DNA of 48,463 bases from Syntrophomonas sp. UBA4922 (GTDB lineage Bacteria > Bacillota > Syntrophomonadia > Syntrophomonadales > Syntrophomonadaceae). The translations under genes were made by a program, and so were the position numbers. Shown here piece by piece: positions 33,116-41,333 of this stretch; within the stretch, counting starts at the first letter, position 1; every line of letters begins with the position of its first letter. Location: positions 94,526-142,988 of the forward strand of contig DHBS01000040.1 in NCBI GenBank assembly GCA_002398825.1. The letters are read 5' to 3'. The notes under the pieces are model-generated. The model did not search any database. It was not told the origin of the DNA and was given only the letters and a program-made list of their open reading frames with translations.

Positions 33116-34462
33116 TTGAAGATATCAAATCGTTACGTATGTAATAACTGTGCCTATGAGAACAGCAAATGGCTGGGCAAATGTCCGGCCTGCGGGATGT
33201 GGAATACTTTTCAGGAAGAGATCCGGGCCAGCAAACCGGCCGCACCGGGCAGACTGCGGGTGGAGGCGGTGTCTCTGCCGAGTATTCCTGCCGGGGATGT
33301 AAAGCGCTGCAGCAGCGGTGTTGACGAATTGGACCGGGTTCTGGGGGGAGGCATGGTGCCGGGCTCGGTGATACTCATAGGCGGCAATCCCGGAATCGGC
33401 AAATCAACCCTTTTGTTGCAGGTGGCTCAGTCTATTGCCGGGCAGGGTGGGCCTGTCATTTACCTGTGCGGAGAAGAATCTTTGCAGCAGATCCGGCTGC
33501 GCTCCATGCGCCTTAACGTAGACAGCGCTGCTATTTTTTTGCTGGCCGAACAGAACATTGACCTCTTGGCAGAATATATAGAAAAAATAAAACCGGCTAC
33601 AGTGATCATCGATTCTATACAAGCGGTTTACTGCAGCGAAATCTCCTCAATCCCCGGCAGTATAGCGCAATTACGCGAGTGCACCGCCCGTATTACCGAT
33701 ATTGCCAAAAAAAGCGGCATTACCTTTTTCTTAATCGGCCATGTTACCAAGGAGGGTGTTATTGCCGGCCCCAAGGTCCTGGAACACATGGTGGATGTGG
33801 TGGTCTCTTTCGAAGGTGATAAGAGTTTCTCTTTCAGGATATTGCGGGCAGTCAAAAACCGATTTGGATCCACAGATGAGATCGGGTTACTGGAAATGGG
33901 ACCGGACGGTTTGCATGAAGTCCTGGATCCAGCCAGCATATTCTTAAGCTCACAGGCGGTATTTACCTCAGGGAACGCTATCACCACCAGTGTGGAGGGC
34001 AGCCGTCCCTTATTGATCGAGGTTCAGGCTCTGGTTTGCCCTTCAGGACCCGGTTATCCCAAACGCATGGCAACCGGAATAGACCAAAACCGCCTGGCCC
34101 TGATAACCGCGGTTTTGGAGAAACGCCTGGGTTTCCACCTGTCGGCCTGTGATGTATTTTTAAAGGTTACCGGCGGGGTTTTTTTGAAAGATCCCTCAGT
34201 GGACTTCGGCATTGCGGCGGCCATTATTTCAAGCCATTTGGATATTATAATACCGGCTGATACCGTATTTATCGGGGAGCTGGGTCTTTCCGGACAGATA
34301 AGGCCGGTGCCCTATCTGGAACTGCGCTTAAAAGAGATCGCCAAAATGGGATATCAGCGAGTGGTAGTCCCTAAACAGGGCAAACTGCCAGTAATGGCCA
34401 ACCTGGTTGGCATTGAGGTGCAGACTATAGACGAGATTCTAGAGTTGATAAGGGAAGGATGA
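33116..34462 (+). CDS. radA: DNA repair protein RadA
   Basis: A 448-residue RecA-related protein that drives branch migration in recombinational repair. It has an N-terminal C4 zinc finger (CNNC and CPAC within residues 9-28), a Walker A loop GGNPGIGKSTLL near residue 90, the RadA-specific KNRFGSTDEIG motif, and a C-terminal Lon-like domain (SVDFGIAAAIISSH, FIGELGLSGQIRPV). The start is TTG at 33116 with AAGGAGCC upstream. The last four bases overlap disA (ATGA), a pairing conserved in Firmicutes. Confidence 0.96.
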   Translation: MKISNRYVCNNCAYENSKWLGKCPACGMWNTFQEEIRASKPAAPGRLRVEAVSLPSIPAGDVKRCSSGVDELDRVLGGGMVPGSVILIGGNPGIGKSTLLLQVAQSIAGQGGPVIYLCGEESLQQIRLRSMRLNVDSAAIFLLAEQNIDLLAEYIEKIKPATVIIDSIQAVYCSEISSIPGSIAQLRECTARITDIAKKSGITFFLIGHVTKEGVIAGPKVLEHMVDVVVSFEGDKSFSFRILRAVKNRFGSTDEIGLLEMGPDGLHEVLDPASIFLSSQAVFTSGNAITTSVEGSRPLLIEVQALVCPSGPGYPKRMATGIDQNRLALITAVLEKRLGFHLSACDVFLKVTGGVFLKDPSVDFGIAAAIISSHLDIIIPADTVFIGELGLSGQIRPVPYLELRLKEIAKMGYQRVVVPKQGKLPVMANLVGIEVQTIDEILELIREG

Positions 34463-35538
34463 TGGGGTTGGAAGATATTTATCAGGGACCGTTCAAGAAA
34501 TACCTGGAGATGCTGGCGCCAGGAACAGTGTTCCGGATCGGGGTAGAAAATATTCTGCAAGCCAATACCGGGGGATTGATCGTGGTGGGGGATTCGCCGG
34601 AGCTGATGGCCATTGTGAACGGCGGGTTTCATATTGACTGCGAGTTCAGCCCGGCCCGGCTTTACGAGCTGGCCAAAATGGACGGAGCCATTATCACCAA
34701 CCATAATGCCACCAGGATCCTCAAAGCCAATGTGCAGCTTTCTCCAGATTCCGCTCTGCCTTCCAACGAAACCGGTATACGCCATCGCACCGCGCAGAGG
34801 GTAGCCCGGCAAACCGGTGAGCTGGCGGTAGCGATTTCACAGCGGCGCAAGCAAGTGACCCTCTATCAGGGCAACATCACCTTTCGCCTACGGGACTTAA
34901 ACTCCATCCTGGTCAAGGCCAATCAAGCCCTGCAAACCCTGGAGAAACATCGCAACGTACTGGGGCGGGAATTACATAGGCTCAGCGGACTGGAATTTGA
35001 AGATATGGTTACGGTTTCGGAAGTATGCGAGGTTTTGAAACGCGCTATTAAAGTATTGCGCATTGCCAGAGAGATAGAATACTATATCGTTGAACTGGGA
35101 GTGGAAGGGCGCCTGGTAAAAATGCAGCTTGATGAGATGGTGGCCAATGTCAGTGAAGAAGCTGGTTATATAGTACAGGACTATTATCATCATCAGGGCA
35201 AGTTGCCGCGCGTCATAGTCAACGAGCTCCTGCGGGCTTTTGAAGAAGACCTCTCTGACACTTTATACATTGCCCGGGTATTGGCCCTGGGCAGTGCCAG
35301 CAGCCATCTCGAACAGCAGATTGCACCGCGCGGCTACCGCATGCTGCAGCGCTTGCCCCGCATTCCGGGCTCTATTATAGCCAACCTGGTTGAACGGTTC
35401 GGGCTGTTATCAAATATTTTGAGAGCCACCATCGCTGAATTGGATGACGTTGAAGGCATCGGCGAAGTGCGGGCCCGCTATATCAAGAACGGCTTGAAAA
35501 GGATGCAGGAACAGCTTTTAATGGAGTATATGGTATAA
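34459..35538 (+). CDS. disA: DisA, diadenylate cyclase and DNA-integrity scanner
   Basis: A 359-residue protein with an N-terminal DAC domain that makes c-di-AMP from two ATP. The catalytic motifs DGA (residues 75-77) and RHRT (108-111) are intact. A helical linker is followed by C-terminal helix-hairpin-helix DNA-binding motifs (LPRIPGSIIANLVERFG, DDVEGIGEVRARYIKNG). In Bacillus it scans for DNA lesions before sporulation, and RadA restrains it. Two adjacent ATGs at 34459 and 34462 are possible starts, with AAGGGAAGG upstream. Its stop codon lies inside the first strand of a long hairpin. Confidence 0.96.
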   Translation: MMGLEDIYQGPFKKYLEMLAPGTVFRIGVENILQANTGGLIVVGDSPELMAIVNGGFHIDCEFSPARLYELAKMDGAIITNHNATRILKANVQLSPDSALPSNETGIRHRTAQRVARQTGELAVAISQRRKQVTLYQGNITFRLRDLNSILVKANQALQTLEKHRNVLGRELHRLSGLEFEDMVTVSEVCEVLKRAIKVLRIAREIEYYIVELGVEGRLVKMQLDEMVANVSEEAGYIVQDYYHHQGKLPRVIVNELLRAFEEDLSDTLYIARVLALGSASSHLEQQIAPRGYRMLQRLPRIPGSIIANLVERFGLLSNILRATIAELDDVEGIGEVRARYIKNGLKRMQEQLLMEYMV

Positions 35539-35567
35539 AAAACCGCCTTGCGACGGTTTTTTATACC
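35532..35567. terminator. Bidirectional terminator between disA and the minus-strand gene
   Basis: GGTATAAAAAACCG (35532-35545) pairs perfectly with CGGTTTTTTATACC (35554-35567) over 14 bases with an 8-base loop. An A-run on one side and a T-run on the other allow termination from both directions. The stem begins within the last codons of disA. Confidence 0.8.
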
Positions 35568-35604
35568 GTCGACAAAAGCGAATCACTGCGTTGCTCGCTC
35601 TGCA

Positions 35605-35656
35605 CAGCTTGTTGACAAAGTCAACAAGCTGAATAACCGCCTTACAGGCGGTTATT
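35605..35656. repeat. Two perfect hairpins in the disA convergent gap
   Basis: CAGCTTGTTGAC (35605-35616) pairs with GTCAACAAGCTG (35620-35631) over 12 bases with a 3-base loop. AATAACCGCCT (35632-35642) pairs with AGGCGGTTATT (35646-35656) over 11 bases with a 3-base loop. They are head to tail with no spacer. They lie downstream of the minus-strand gene and could stabilise or terminate its mRNA. Confidence 0.85.
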
Positions 35657-35681
35657 GGTTAGCAAATTATAAAGGCCGGCA

Positions 35682-36080
35682 TCAGGTCATGTTAAAAACA
35701 CCCAGGGTGCTGGCTTTTTTATATTCTTTGAGAAATACATCATACATGTTGATATTGAGGGTATTGCACAAGGCTGCGGAATAGAAGAACAGTTTGCCTA
35801 ACTCGGTGGTGATAACGTCTTCACAATTGGCGCAAAGCTCACCGCGGAGATGATCGTCAAGGTAACCTTTCAATTCTTCGAAGGATTCAATGCTTTCCGG
35901 TACCTGAATTTTGTTGGCTTCGATAGATACACATCCACAATCTGTAACTGATTTAATAAGAGCCCGATTGACCCGGCATGACGACTCGGAGAGCTTAGAG
36001 AGGATATCGCATATGCTGCGGTGTCTGATCAACAAATCCCCCACAACATTCTGGAATTCATCACAAATCAAGTCCTTCAC
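35682..36080 (-). CDS. Conserved Clostridial protein of unknown function (often labelled DUF1573)
   Basis: A 132-residue soluble protein, the only gene here on the minus strand. It is mostly helical at the start (FQNVVGDLLIRHRSICDILSKLSESSCRVNRALIKSV), with cysteines in VTDCGCVSIEA and ELCANCEDVI, and an ending GKLFFYSAALCNTLNINMYDVFLKEYKKASTLGVFN. The helical pattern recalls MazG-like proteins, but the ExxE/ExxD metal pattern is not clear. I recall close relatives beside disA in other Clostridia; this is memory, not a search. The start is GTG at 36080, preceded by AGGGGG and AGGT. A full consensus promoter lies upstream. Confidence 0.75.
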   Translation of the reverse strand: MKDLICDEFQNVVGDLLIRHRSICDILSKLSESSCRVNRALIKSVTDCGCVSIEANKIQVPESIESFEELKGYLDDHLRGELCANCEDVITTELGKLFFYSAALCNTLNINMYDVFLKEYKKASTLGVFNMT

Positions 36081-36116
36081 AATGAGACCTGCCCCCTTTT
36101 CTTTGTGATTTGTTTA

Positions 36117-36146
36117 ATTATAGACTGGGGCTAAAATGTTTGTCAA
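36117..36146 (-). promoter_or_regulatory. Consensus sigma-A promoter of the minus-strand gene
   Basis: Read on the minus strand, TTGACA (36146-36141), an 18-base spacer and TATAAT (36122-36117) match the sigma-A consensus in all 12 positions. It drives the gene at 35682-36080 and lies in the gap shared with yacL. Confidence 0.85.
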
Positions 36147-36252
36147 TGCGGCCAATTCAAAGGTCAGGCCGCTTCAGGATTTAGAAGAATTTTCTAAATA
36201 CCGTATAAATCCTTCCCCACCATATCAGAATAAGGATATGGAGGTGAAGAAT

Positions 36253-37368
36253 ATGTATACCAGTCCAAGAATTTCCACTGCAGTCTTGCTGGCCGCCCTT
36301 CTGGGGGTGTACTGGGTCAGTCAGCTGGCAGGCCTGTGGAACCGGGGTACAACTATCGAGAAGATAGTCTTTATCGCTGGTGGAGTATTGGTCTCATATC
36401 TGATGTTGAATGGATTAGTGGGTTATTGCCGCAAAGGGGTACGACGTTTAAATGAAATATTGGAAACTACCTCTATTGACATTCTTTTAGGCGGTATCGC
36501 CGGGCTTTTGCTGGGCATCATGGTTGGCGTATTGAGTACCTACCCGCTGTCTATGTTGAGAGGTTGGGGTCATTATCTCATCATTGCGGTCTTTTTAATA
36601 TGTGGAGCCCTGGGAGTAAAGATCGGCACCAGCAGGGCCAGTGAGTTGTTTAGCCTGCTGCCTTTCTGGGGCTCTCCAGCTCAATACCCGGCGGAAGAAC
36701 CCGACGAAACCAAAGTACTTGATACCAGCGCTATTATCGATGGGCGCATTTATGACGTTTGCCAGAGCAATTTTCTGGACGGCAAGCTGATAGTACCTAC
36801 CTTTGTTATCGAAGAGCTGCAGCACATTGCTGATTCCTCGGATAATCTGCGCCGCAACAAAGGCAGGAGAGGTTTGGAATTACTGTCCAAAATGCAAAAA
36901 CATCCCCAGATAAAAATTGATATAATTGAAGCAGACATACTCGAGGAGAGAGATGTTGACGCCAAATTGGTCAAGCTCTGTAAGCGCCTCAATGCCAGCA
37001 TCATCACCAATGATTTCAACCTGAACAAGGTTTCAGAATTACAGGGTATCAAGGTTTTGAATATCAATGAGCTGGCCAATGCGGTTAAGATGATTGTCTA
37101 TCCCGGGGAAAACATGCATATCAGCATCATCAAAGAAGGCAAGGAGTCTGGCCAGGGAGTGGGATATCTGGAGGATGGAACCATGGTGGTTGTGGAGGAT
37201 GCACAAAACGACATCGGACGTGATCTTGATGTGGTAGTAACCAGCGTGTTTCAAACCGCCGCGGGCCGTATGATTTTTACCCGCAAGAGCCGGGAAGATC
37301 ACCAGCATCATGCTCATCATTTGGAGAGCCAGGTACAAGCTGTACGAGAGGTGAATTTGTATGGATAA
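36253..37368 (+). CDS. yacL: PIN-TRAM domain membrane protein, YacL type
   Basis: A 371-residue protein with about four N-terminal membrane helices (residues 8-140), then a PIN-like nuclease domain (KVLDTSAIIDGRIYDVCQ, ITNDFNL with acidic metal ligands) and a C-terminal TRAM RNA-binding domain (GKESGQGVGYLEDGTMVVVEDA). The fold suggests a membrane-tethered ribonuclease; the substrate is not known. I chose the ATG at 36253 because GGAGGTG lies seven bases upstream; 39 further residues up to 36136 have no support. It overlaps ispD by eight bases. Confidence 0.93.
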   Translation: MYTSPRISTAVLLAALLGVYWVSQLAGLWNRGTTIEKIVFIAGGVLVSYLMLNGLVGYCRKGVRRLNEILETTSIDILLGGIAGLLLGIMVGVLSTYPLSMLRGWGHYLIIAVFLICGALGVKIGTSRASELFSLLPFWGSPAQYPAEEPDETKVLDTSAIIDGRIYDVCQSNFLDGKLIVPTFVIEELQHIADSSDNLRRNKGRRGLELLSKMQKHPQIKIDIIEADILEERDVDAKLVKLCKRLNASIITNDFNLNKVSELQGIKVLNINELANAVKMIVYPGENMHISIIKEGKESGQGVGYLEDGTMVVVEDAQNDIGRDLDVVVTSVFQTAAGRMIFTRKSREDHQHHAHHLESQVQAVREVNLYG

Positions 37369-38059
37369 CAACCTCCGGGTTGTTATAGCAGCAGCAGGTG
37401 TTGGACGTAGGATGGGCGGCGAGATCAACAAGCAATACAGACTACTGTTATCCAGGCCGGTATTGGCCTATTCTATCGATGTTTTTGAAGCCCATCCGCA
37501 GGTGGATGAAATCGTGGTGGTAGCTCATCCCGATGAGGTCAATTACTGCCAGCGTGAGGTAATCGGGCGCTACGGCTACAAAAAGGTATCCCGGGTAATA
37601 CCCGGCGGAGCGGAACGGCAGGACTCGGTATGGGCCGGTCTGCAGAGCCTGGGTACGGATACCGCTTATGTGGCAGTTCATGACGGGGCCCGTCCCCTCT
37701 TGAGCAAGCAGCTGATCGACCGCTTGCTGGAATCAGCGCGGGAATGGGGGGCAGCCATTCCCGGGGTCATGGCCAGGGACACCTTAAAGATGATCGACCG
37801 GGACGAATTTGTAGGCCATACCCTGGATCGTTCCGTAGTATCATTGATTCAGACCCCGCAAATCTTTCAATATCAAGAACTGATACGGGCTTACGAATGT
37901 GCTTACCGGGATGATCTGATGGGCACTGATGATGCCAGTCTGTTCGAGGTCTACATCGGAAGGGTCAAGGTCGTTCCCGGAGAAGCCAACAATATAAAAA
38001 TGACCACCACTGAAGATCTTTTGGTGGCGGAAGCCCTGTTGCGGATGAACCGGTCATAA
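37361..38059 (+). CDS. ispD: 2-C-methyl-D-erythritol 4-phosphate cytidylyltransferase
   Basis: A 232-residue enzyme of the MEP isoprenoid pathway that joins CTP and MEP to CDP-ME. It has the nucleotide-binding N-terminus VIAAAGVGRRMGGEINKQY, the block VHDGARPLLS, and TTTEDLLVAEALL near the end. GAGAGGTG precedes the ATG. The stop overlaps an in-frame ATG 21 bases ahead of the ispF start. IspD and IspF act at steps three and five of the same route. Confidence 0.96.
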   Translation: MDNNLRVVIAAAGVGRRMGGEINKQYRLLLSRPVLAYSIDVFEAHPQVDEIVVVAHPDEVNYCQREVIGRYGYKKVSRVIPGGAERQDSVWAGLQSLGTDTAYVAVHDGARPLLSKQLIDRLLESAREWGAAIPGVMARDTLKMIDRDEFVGHTLDRSVVSLIQTPQIFQYQELIRAYECAYRDDLMGTDDASLFEVYIGRVKVVPGEANNIKMTTTEDLLVAEALLRMNRS

Positions 38060-38079
38060 TGGGCAGCAAGGAGGTATTC

Positions 38080-38553
38080 ATGCGCATTGGCACCGGCTAT
38101 GATGTTCACAGACTGGTAGAGGGCCGCCGGCTGGTTTTGGGCGGGGTCGATATCCCGCATCCCACCGGGTTATTGGGCCATTCGGATGCCGATGTTTTAT
38201 TGCATGCCGTCTGCGATGCCTTGCTGGGGGCTGCCGCCCTGGGTGATATCGGCCGCCATTTCCCCCCCGGGGATAGCCGTTACAAAAATATCAGCAGCAA
38301 GCTGCTTCTGGCCGAGGTCGGCAACAAAATCCGCCAGGCGGGATTTAAGGTTATAAATGTCGACGCCACGGTGGTCGCTGAAGAACCTCATCTGTCGGGT
38401 TATATCGGAGAGATGTCAGCCAATATTGCCGGTTGTTTGGGTATTGATCCCGGACAGGTGAATGTAAAGGCTACTACTACCGAAAGACTGGGATTTGAAG
38501 GCCAGAAGTTGGGCATATCCGCCCAGGTGGTGGCATTGCTGGGAGAGCTATAA
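38080..38553 (+). CDS. ispF: 2-C-methyl-D-erythritol 2,4-cyclodiphosphate synthase
   Basis: A 157-residue homotrimeric enzyme that makes MEcPP, with loss of CMP, in the MEP pathway. The metal ligands lie in GTGYDVHRL (Asp 8, His 10) and SDADVLLHAVCDALLGA (His near 42). VKATTTERLGFEG is the C-terminal signature. I chose the ATG at 38080 because AAGGAGG lies seven bases upstream, rather than the ATG at 38059. Confidence 0.96.
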   Translation: MRIGTGYDVHRLVEGRRLVLGGVDIPHPTGLLGHSDADVLLHAVCDALLGAAALGDIGRHFPPGDSRYKNISSKLLLAEVGNKIRQAGFKVINVDATVVAEEPHLSGYIGEMSANIAGCLGIDPGQVNVKATTTERLGFEGQKLGISAQVVALLGEL

Positions 38554-38605
38554 TATTTCGCCCCTGAACGAGGCAAGCTATGAAAAAAATTCAGGGGGAA
38601 GTTAT

Positions 38606-39511
38606 ATGAACAAAGGAAAAACGGCGATATTGCTATCGCTGTTATTGCTTTTCGGTGTAGTATTGATAGGTGAGCTAATCACCAGACCTGTAGTTATGAC
38701 CAGTGATGATCCCCGGGTAGTGATCAGCTTTGGCCGGGATCTCACCACCGCCCAGCGCCAGGAAGTAGAGGCATTTTTTAAAGACTGGCAGGGCAGCAAA
38801 GAGGCTCAGATAATCACGGTCAGCAATGAGGAAGAACACCGCTATCTGGAAGGGGTAGTTGATAAAAGCCTTATCGGCAGCAAAGCCATATCCAGTGCTT
38901 ATTGCGAATTATTGGCCAAGGGGCAGGGGATTGAAGTCAAAACCAAAAATATAGAGGCCATAACCCCGTTTATGTATGCCAACGCCTTGGCTACAGCAGG
39001 CATAGAGGATGCGCGGGTTATCGCTGCCAGCCCGGTAAAGGTCAGTGGTACCGCGGCTTTGACCGGGATGATCAAGGCGTTTGAACAGGCCAAAGGCGAA
39101 CCGTTGCAGGAGAAGGCCAAAGAGACTGCCCATGAAGAGGTGGCTAGAATCTCTGAACTTGGGGAAAAGGTAGGCAAGGGCAATGCTGAAACCATCATCT
39201 ACGAGGTCAAGCGAGAGGTGGTAGGCAAAAATATCACCGATCCCGAAGAGATCAGGGCCATCATCCTTAGAGTCAGCGCGGACCTGCACATCGATCTCTC
39301 CGCAGAAGATGTGGACCGCCTGGTGCAGCTGATGCTGGATGTGCAGAGACTTAACCTTAATATAAATCAATTGTCCAACCAGCTGCAGAACCTGCATCGG
39401 GATGTCTCCGAAGTCAGGAGCACCGGCAGGATGTTCTGGAACCTGGTGCAGGAGTGGCTGCAGAAGATACGATCCGGCTTAAACGGACTGAGCAGTATTA
39501 TGAGCAGATAA
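38606..39511 (+). CDS. DUF1002 exported protein
   Basis: A 301-residue protein of the DUF1002 (YpuA-like) family. The N-terminal hydrophobic segment (KTAILLSLLLLFGVVLIGELI) is a signal peptide or anchor. The family blocks VVISFGRDLTTAQRQEVEAFF, ITVSNEEEHRYLEG and ITPFMYANALATAGIEDARVIAASPVKVSGTAALTG follow. The C-terminal part is helical. Function is unknown; the location is outside the membrane. I chose the ATG at 38606 because CAGGGGGAA lies before it. Confidence 0.85.
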   Translation: MNKGKTAILLSLLLLFGVVLIGELITRPVVMTSDDPRVVISFGRDLTTAQRQEVEAFFKDWQGSKEAQIITVSNEEEHRYLEGVVDKSLIGSKAISSAYCELLAKGQGIEVKTKNIEAITPFMYANALATAGIEDARVIAASPVKVSGTAALTGMIKAFEQAKGEPLQEKAKETAHEEVARISELGEKVGKGNAETIIYEVKREVVGKNITDPEEIRAIILRVSADLHIDLSAEDVDRLVQLMLDVQRLNLNINQLSNQLQNLHRDVSEVRSTGRMFWNLVQEWLQKIRSGLNGLSSIMSR

Positions 39512-39551
39512 GTGTTTACCCATAGAATTAACCGCTTAGGAGGGAGAATTT

Positions 39552-41003
39552 TTGAGTCAGATTAAGGTTCGCTTTGCGCCAAGTCCTACCGGACCTTTGC
39601 ATATAGGAGGTGCGCGCTCGGCCCTGTTCAACTACCTGTTTGCCCGGCATTACGGCGGGGAACTGGTATTGCGCATCGAGGATACCGACCTGGAGCGATC
39701 CAGCCGGGAATATGAAGAAGAAATAATCGCTTCATTGCGCTGGCTGGGCATACAATGGGATGAGGGCATCGACAATGCAGGGGAGAACGGCCCTTACCGG
39801 CAGACCGAAAGGCTGTCGATTTATGAGCGATATACCAGGATGCTGCTTGAACAGGGCGATGCCTATTATTGCTTCTGCAGCGAAGCAGCCCTGGAGGAAG
39901 AGCGGCAGGCCTTAATGGCTAAAGGAGAGACCCCGCGTTATCTGGGGCGCTGCCGCCATCTCAGTGAGGAAGAGCGGGCCTCTTACCTGAGACAGGGTAT
40001 CAAGCCGGTGGTGCGCTTTCGGGTGCCGCCCCGGCAGATATACGTGGTTGATGACCTGGTCCGGGGGCGGGTCAGCTTCGAAAGCGACGGGATGGGAGAC
40101 TTCATCATCGTAAAATCAGACGGGCTGCCTACCTATAATTTTGCGGTGGTCATCGATGATGTACTCATGGGGATTACCCATGTTATACGCGCTGAGGAAC
40201 ACCTATCCAACACCCCGCGCCAGCTGATGATTTACGAAGCCCTGCATTTTAAACGGCCGGAATTTGCACATATTTCCTTGATTCTGGGCAGCGACCGCCA
40301 GAAAATGAGCAAACGCCACGGGGCCACTTCTTTGATGCAGTACCGGGAGATGGGTTATCTTCCTGAAGCCCTGGTCAACTTTTTGAGCTTGCTGGGTTGG
40401 TCGCCTGAGGGTGAAGAGCAGATCCTGGATATGGGTCAGATCATTGAGGCCTTTACCCTGGAACGGGTGGCCAAGAGCCCGGCGGTTTTTGACCTGGAGA
40501 AGCTTAATTGGATGAATGGGCAGTATATCCGCAAGCTCGATATCGAAACACTGGCGGAACGGGTTAAACCATACCTCCTGGCTTCTCCTTACCGGAACCA
40601 GATTGAAGCCCTCCCCCTGCAGCAATACCTCTTGCTGATAGCAACGGTCAAAGATCATCTGGTCTGTTTGAGCGATATCGTAAAAGAAGTAGCGCTGCTG
40701 TTCGAGCCGGTTAGCTTTGCCCCGGAGGCCCTGGAGGTTTTACAAGGGGAAAATACCGGGCTGGTCTTGCAGGCTTTTATAGAATCTTTTCCTGACAGTC
40801 TGGAGCCGGAGGTTATTAAACAACACCTGAAGCTGATCACCAAGCAGAACAAATTGAAGCCTAAAGATGTATTCATGCCTTTGCGCTGCTCCCTGAGCGG
40901 ACAGGTGCACGGACCTGATCTGCCCAGTCTGATAAGTCTGTGGGGGAAAGAAGAAAGCCTTAATCGGGTGCAGCAGAGCTTGAAGATGTTAACAGGTAAA
41001 TAG
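39552..41003 (+). CDS. gltX: Glutamyl-tRNA synthetase
   Basis: A 483-residue class I synthetase charging tRNA-Glu. The HIGH-type motif is PLHIGGARSALF (residues 16-27) and the KMSKS-type motif is KMSKRHGATS (near residue 251). The C-terminal helical anticodon-binding domain begins near 320. The start is TTG at 39552 with AGGAGGGAG upstream. In Clostridia with GatCAB, this enzyme often also charges tRNA-Gln; the sequence alone does not settle this. Confidence 0.96.
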   Translation: MSQIKVRFAPSPTGPLHIGGARSALFNYLFARHYGGELVLRIEDTDLERSSREYEEEIIASLRWLGIQWDEGIDNAGENGPYRQTERLSIYERYTRMLLEQGDAYYCFCSEAALEEERQALMAKGETPRYLGRCRHLSEEERASYLRQGIKPVVRFRVPPRQIYVVDDLVRGRVSFESDGMGDFIIVKSDGLPTYNFAVVIDDVLMGITHVIRAEEHLSNTPRQLMIYEALHFKRPEFAHISLILGSDRQKMSKRHGATSLMQYREMGYLPEALVNFLSLLGWSPEGEEQILDMGQIIEAFTLERVAKSPAVFDLEKLNWMNGQYIRKLDIETLAERVKPYLLASPYRNQIEALPLQQYLLLIATVKDHLVCLSDIVKEVALLFEPVSFAPEALEVLQGENTGLVLQAFIESFPDSLEPEVIKQHLKLITKQNKLKPKDVFMPLRCSLSGQVHGPDLPSLISLWGKEESLNRVQQSLKMLTGK

Positions 41004-41030
41004 AGGAAAGCGCTATTCTGTTCGGTTTGG

Positions 41031-41059
41031 TTGACATAAAATTTTGTCCTGCATATAAT
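41031..41059 (+). promoter_or_regulatory. Consensus sigma-A promoter of the cysE T-box operon
   Basis: TTGACA (41031-41036), a 17-base spacer and TATAAT (41054-41059) match the sigma-A consensus in all 12 positions. The transcript should start near 41066 and run into the T-box leader. Confidence 0.92.
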
Positions 41060-41069
41060 TTAACTAATG

Positions 41070-41320
41070 ATAAATATAAATGCTGGGAATGGGAGAAGTA
41101 GAGCCTCGATCGCTGCCAGAGAGAAAAGGTCACCGGCTGAGAGCCTTTTTACAGTATGAAGTTGCTCGAATATGCGCCCGGGAGCAGATATGCCGAAATA
41201 GGAGTAGGCATATCCGGTTAAAGACCGTTACCATGAAGAGAGGGGCGTTTATCGCCCAATTGGAGTGGAACCGCGGAAGTCAGCCTTTCGTCTCTTGGAG
41301 ACGAAAGGCTTTTATATTTA
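41070..41320 (+). promoter_or_regulatory. T-box leader specific for tRNA-Cys
   Basis: The conserved T-box core GGAGTGGAACCGCGG (41263-41277) is followed by a terminator of 13 perfect pairs (41282-41294 with 41298-41310) and TTTTATAT. In the core the sequence UGGAACC has A at the variable position of UGGN, which pairs with a tRNA ending UCCA; tRNA-Cys has discriminator U. A TGC Cys codon at 41173-41175 lies in the expected specifier region of stem I. The downstream genes cysE and cysS agree. Uncharged tRNA-Cys should bind and allow read-through when cysteine is scarce. The specifier position is an inference; the class is firm. Confidence 0.92.
41282..41318 (+). terminator. T-box regulated terminator
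   Basis: A 13-base perfect stem, AGCCTTTCGTCTC (41282-41294) with GAGACGAAAGGCT (41298-41310), has a 3-base loop and a TTTTATATTT tail. It lies 16 bases before the cysE start and competes with the antiterminator of the T-box. Confidence 0.93.
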
Positions 41321-41333
41321 AGGAGGGGAAATA

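Noticed and set aside
36181..36209. A promoter for yacL with TATAAA at 36204
   Set aside because: The matching -35 (TTAGAA) agrees at only 3 of 6 positions. A promoter is expected in this gap but cannot be placed.
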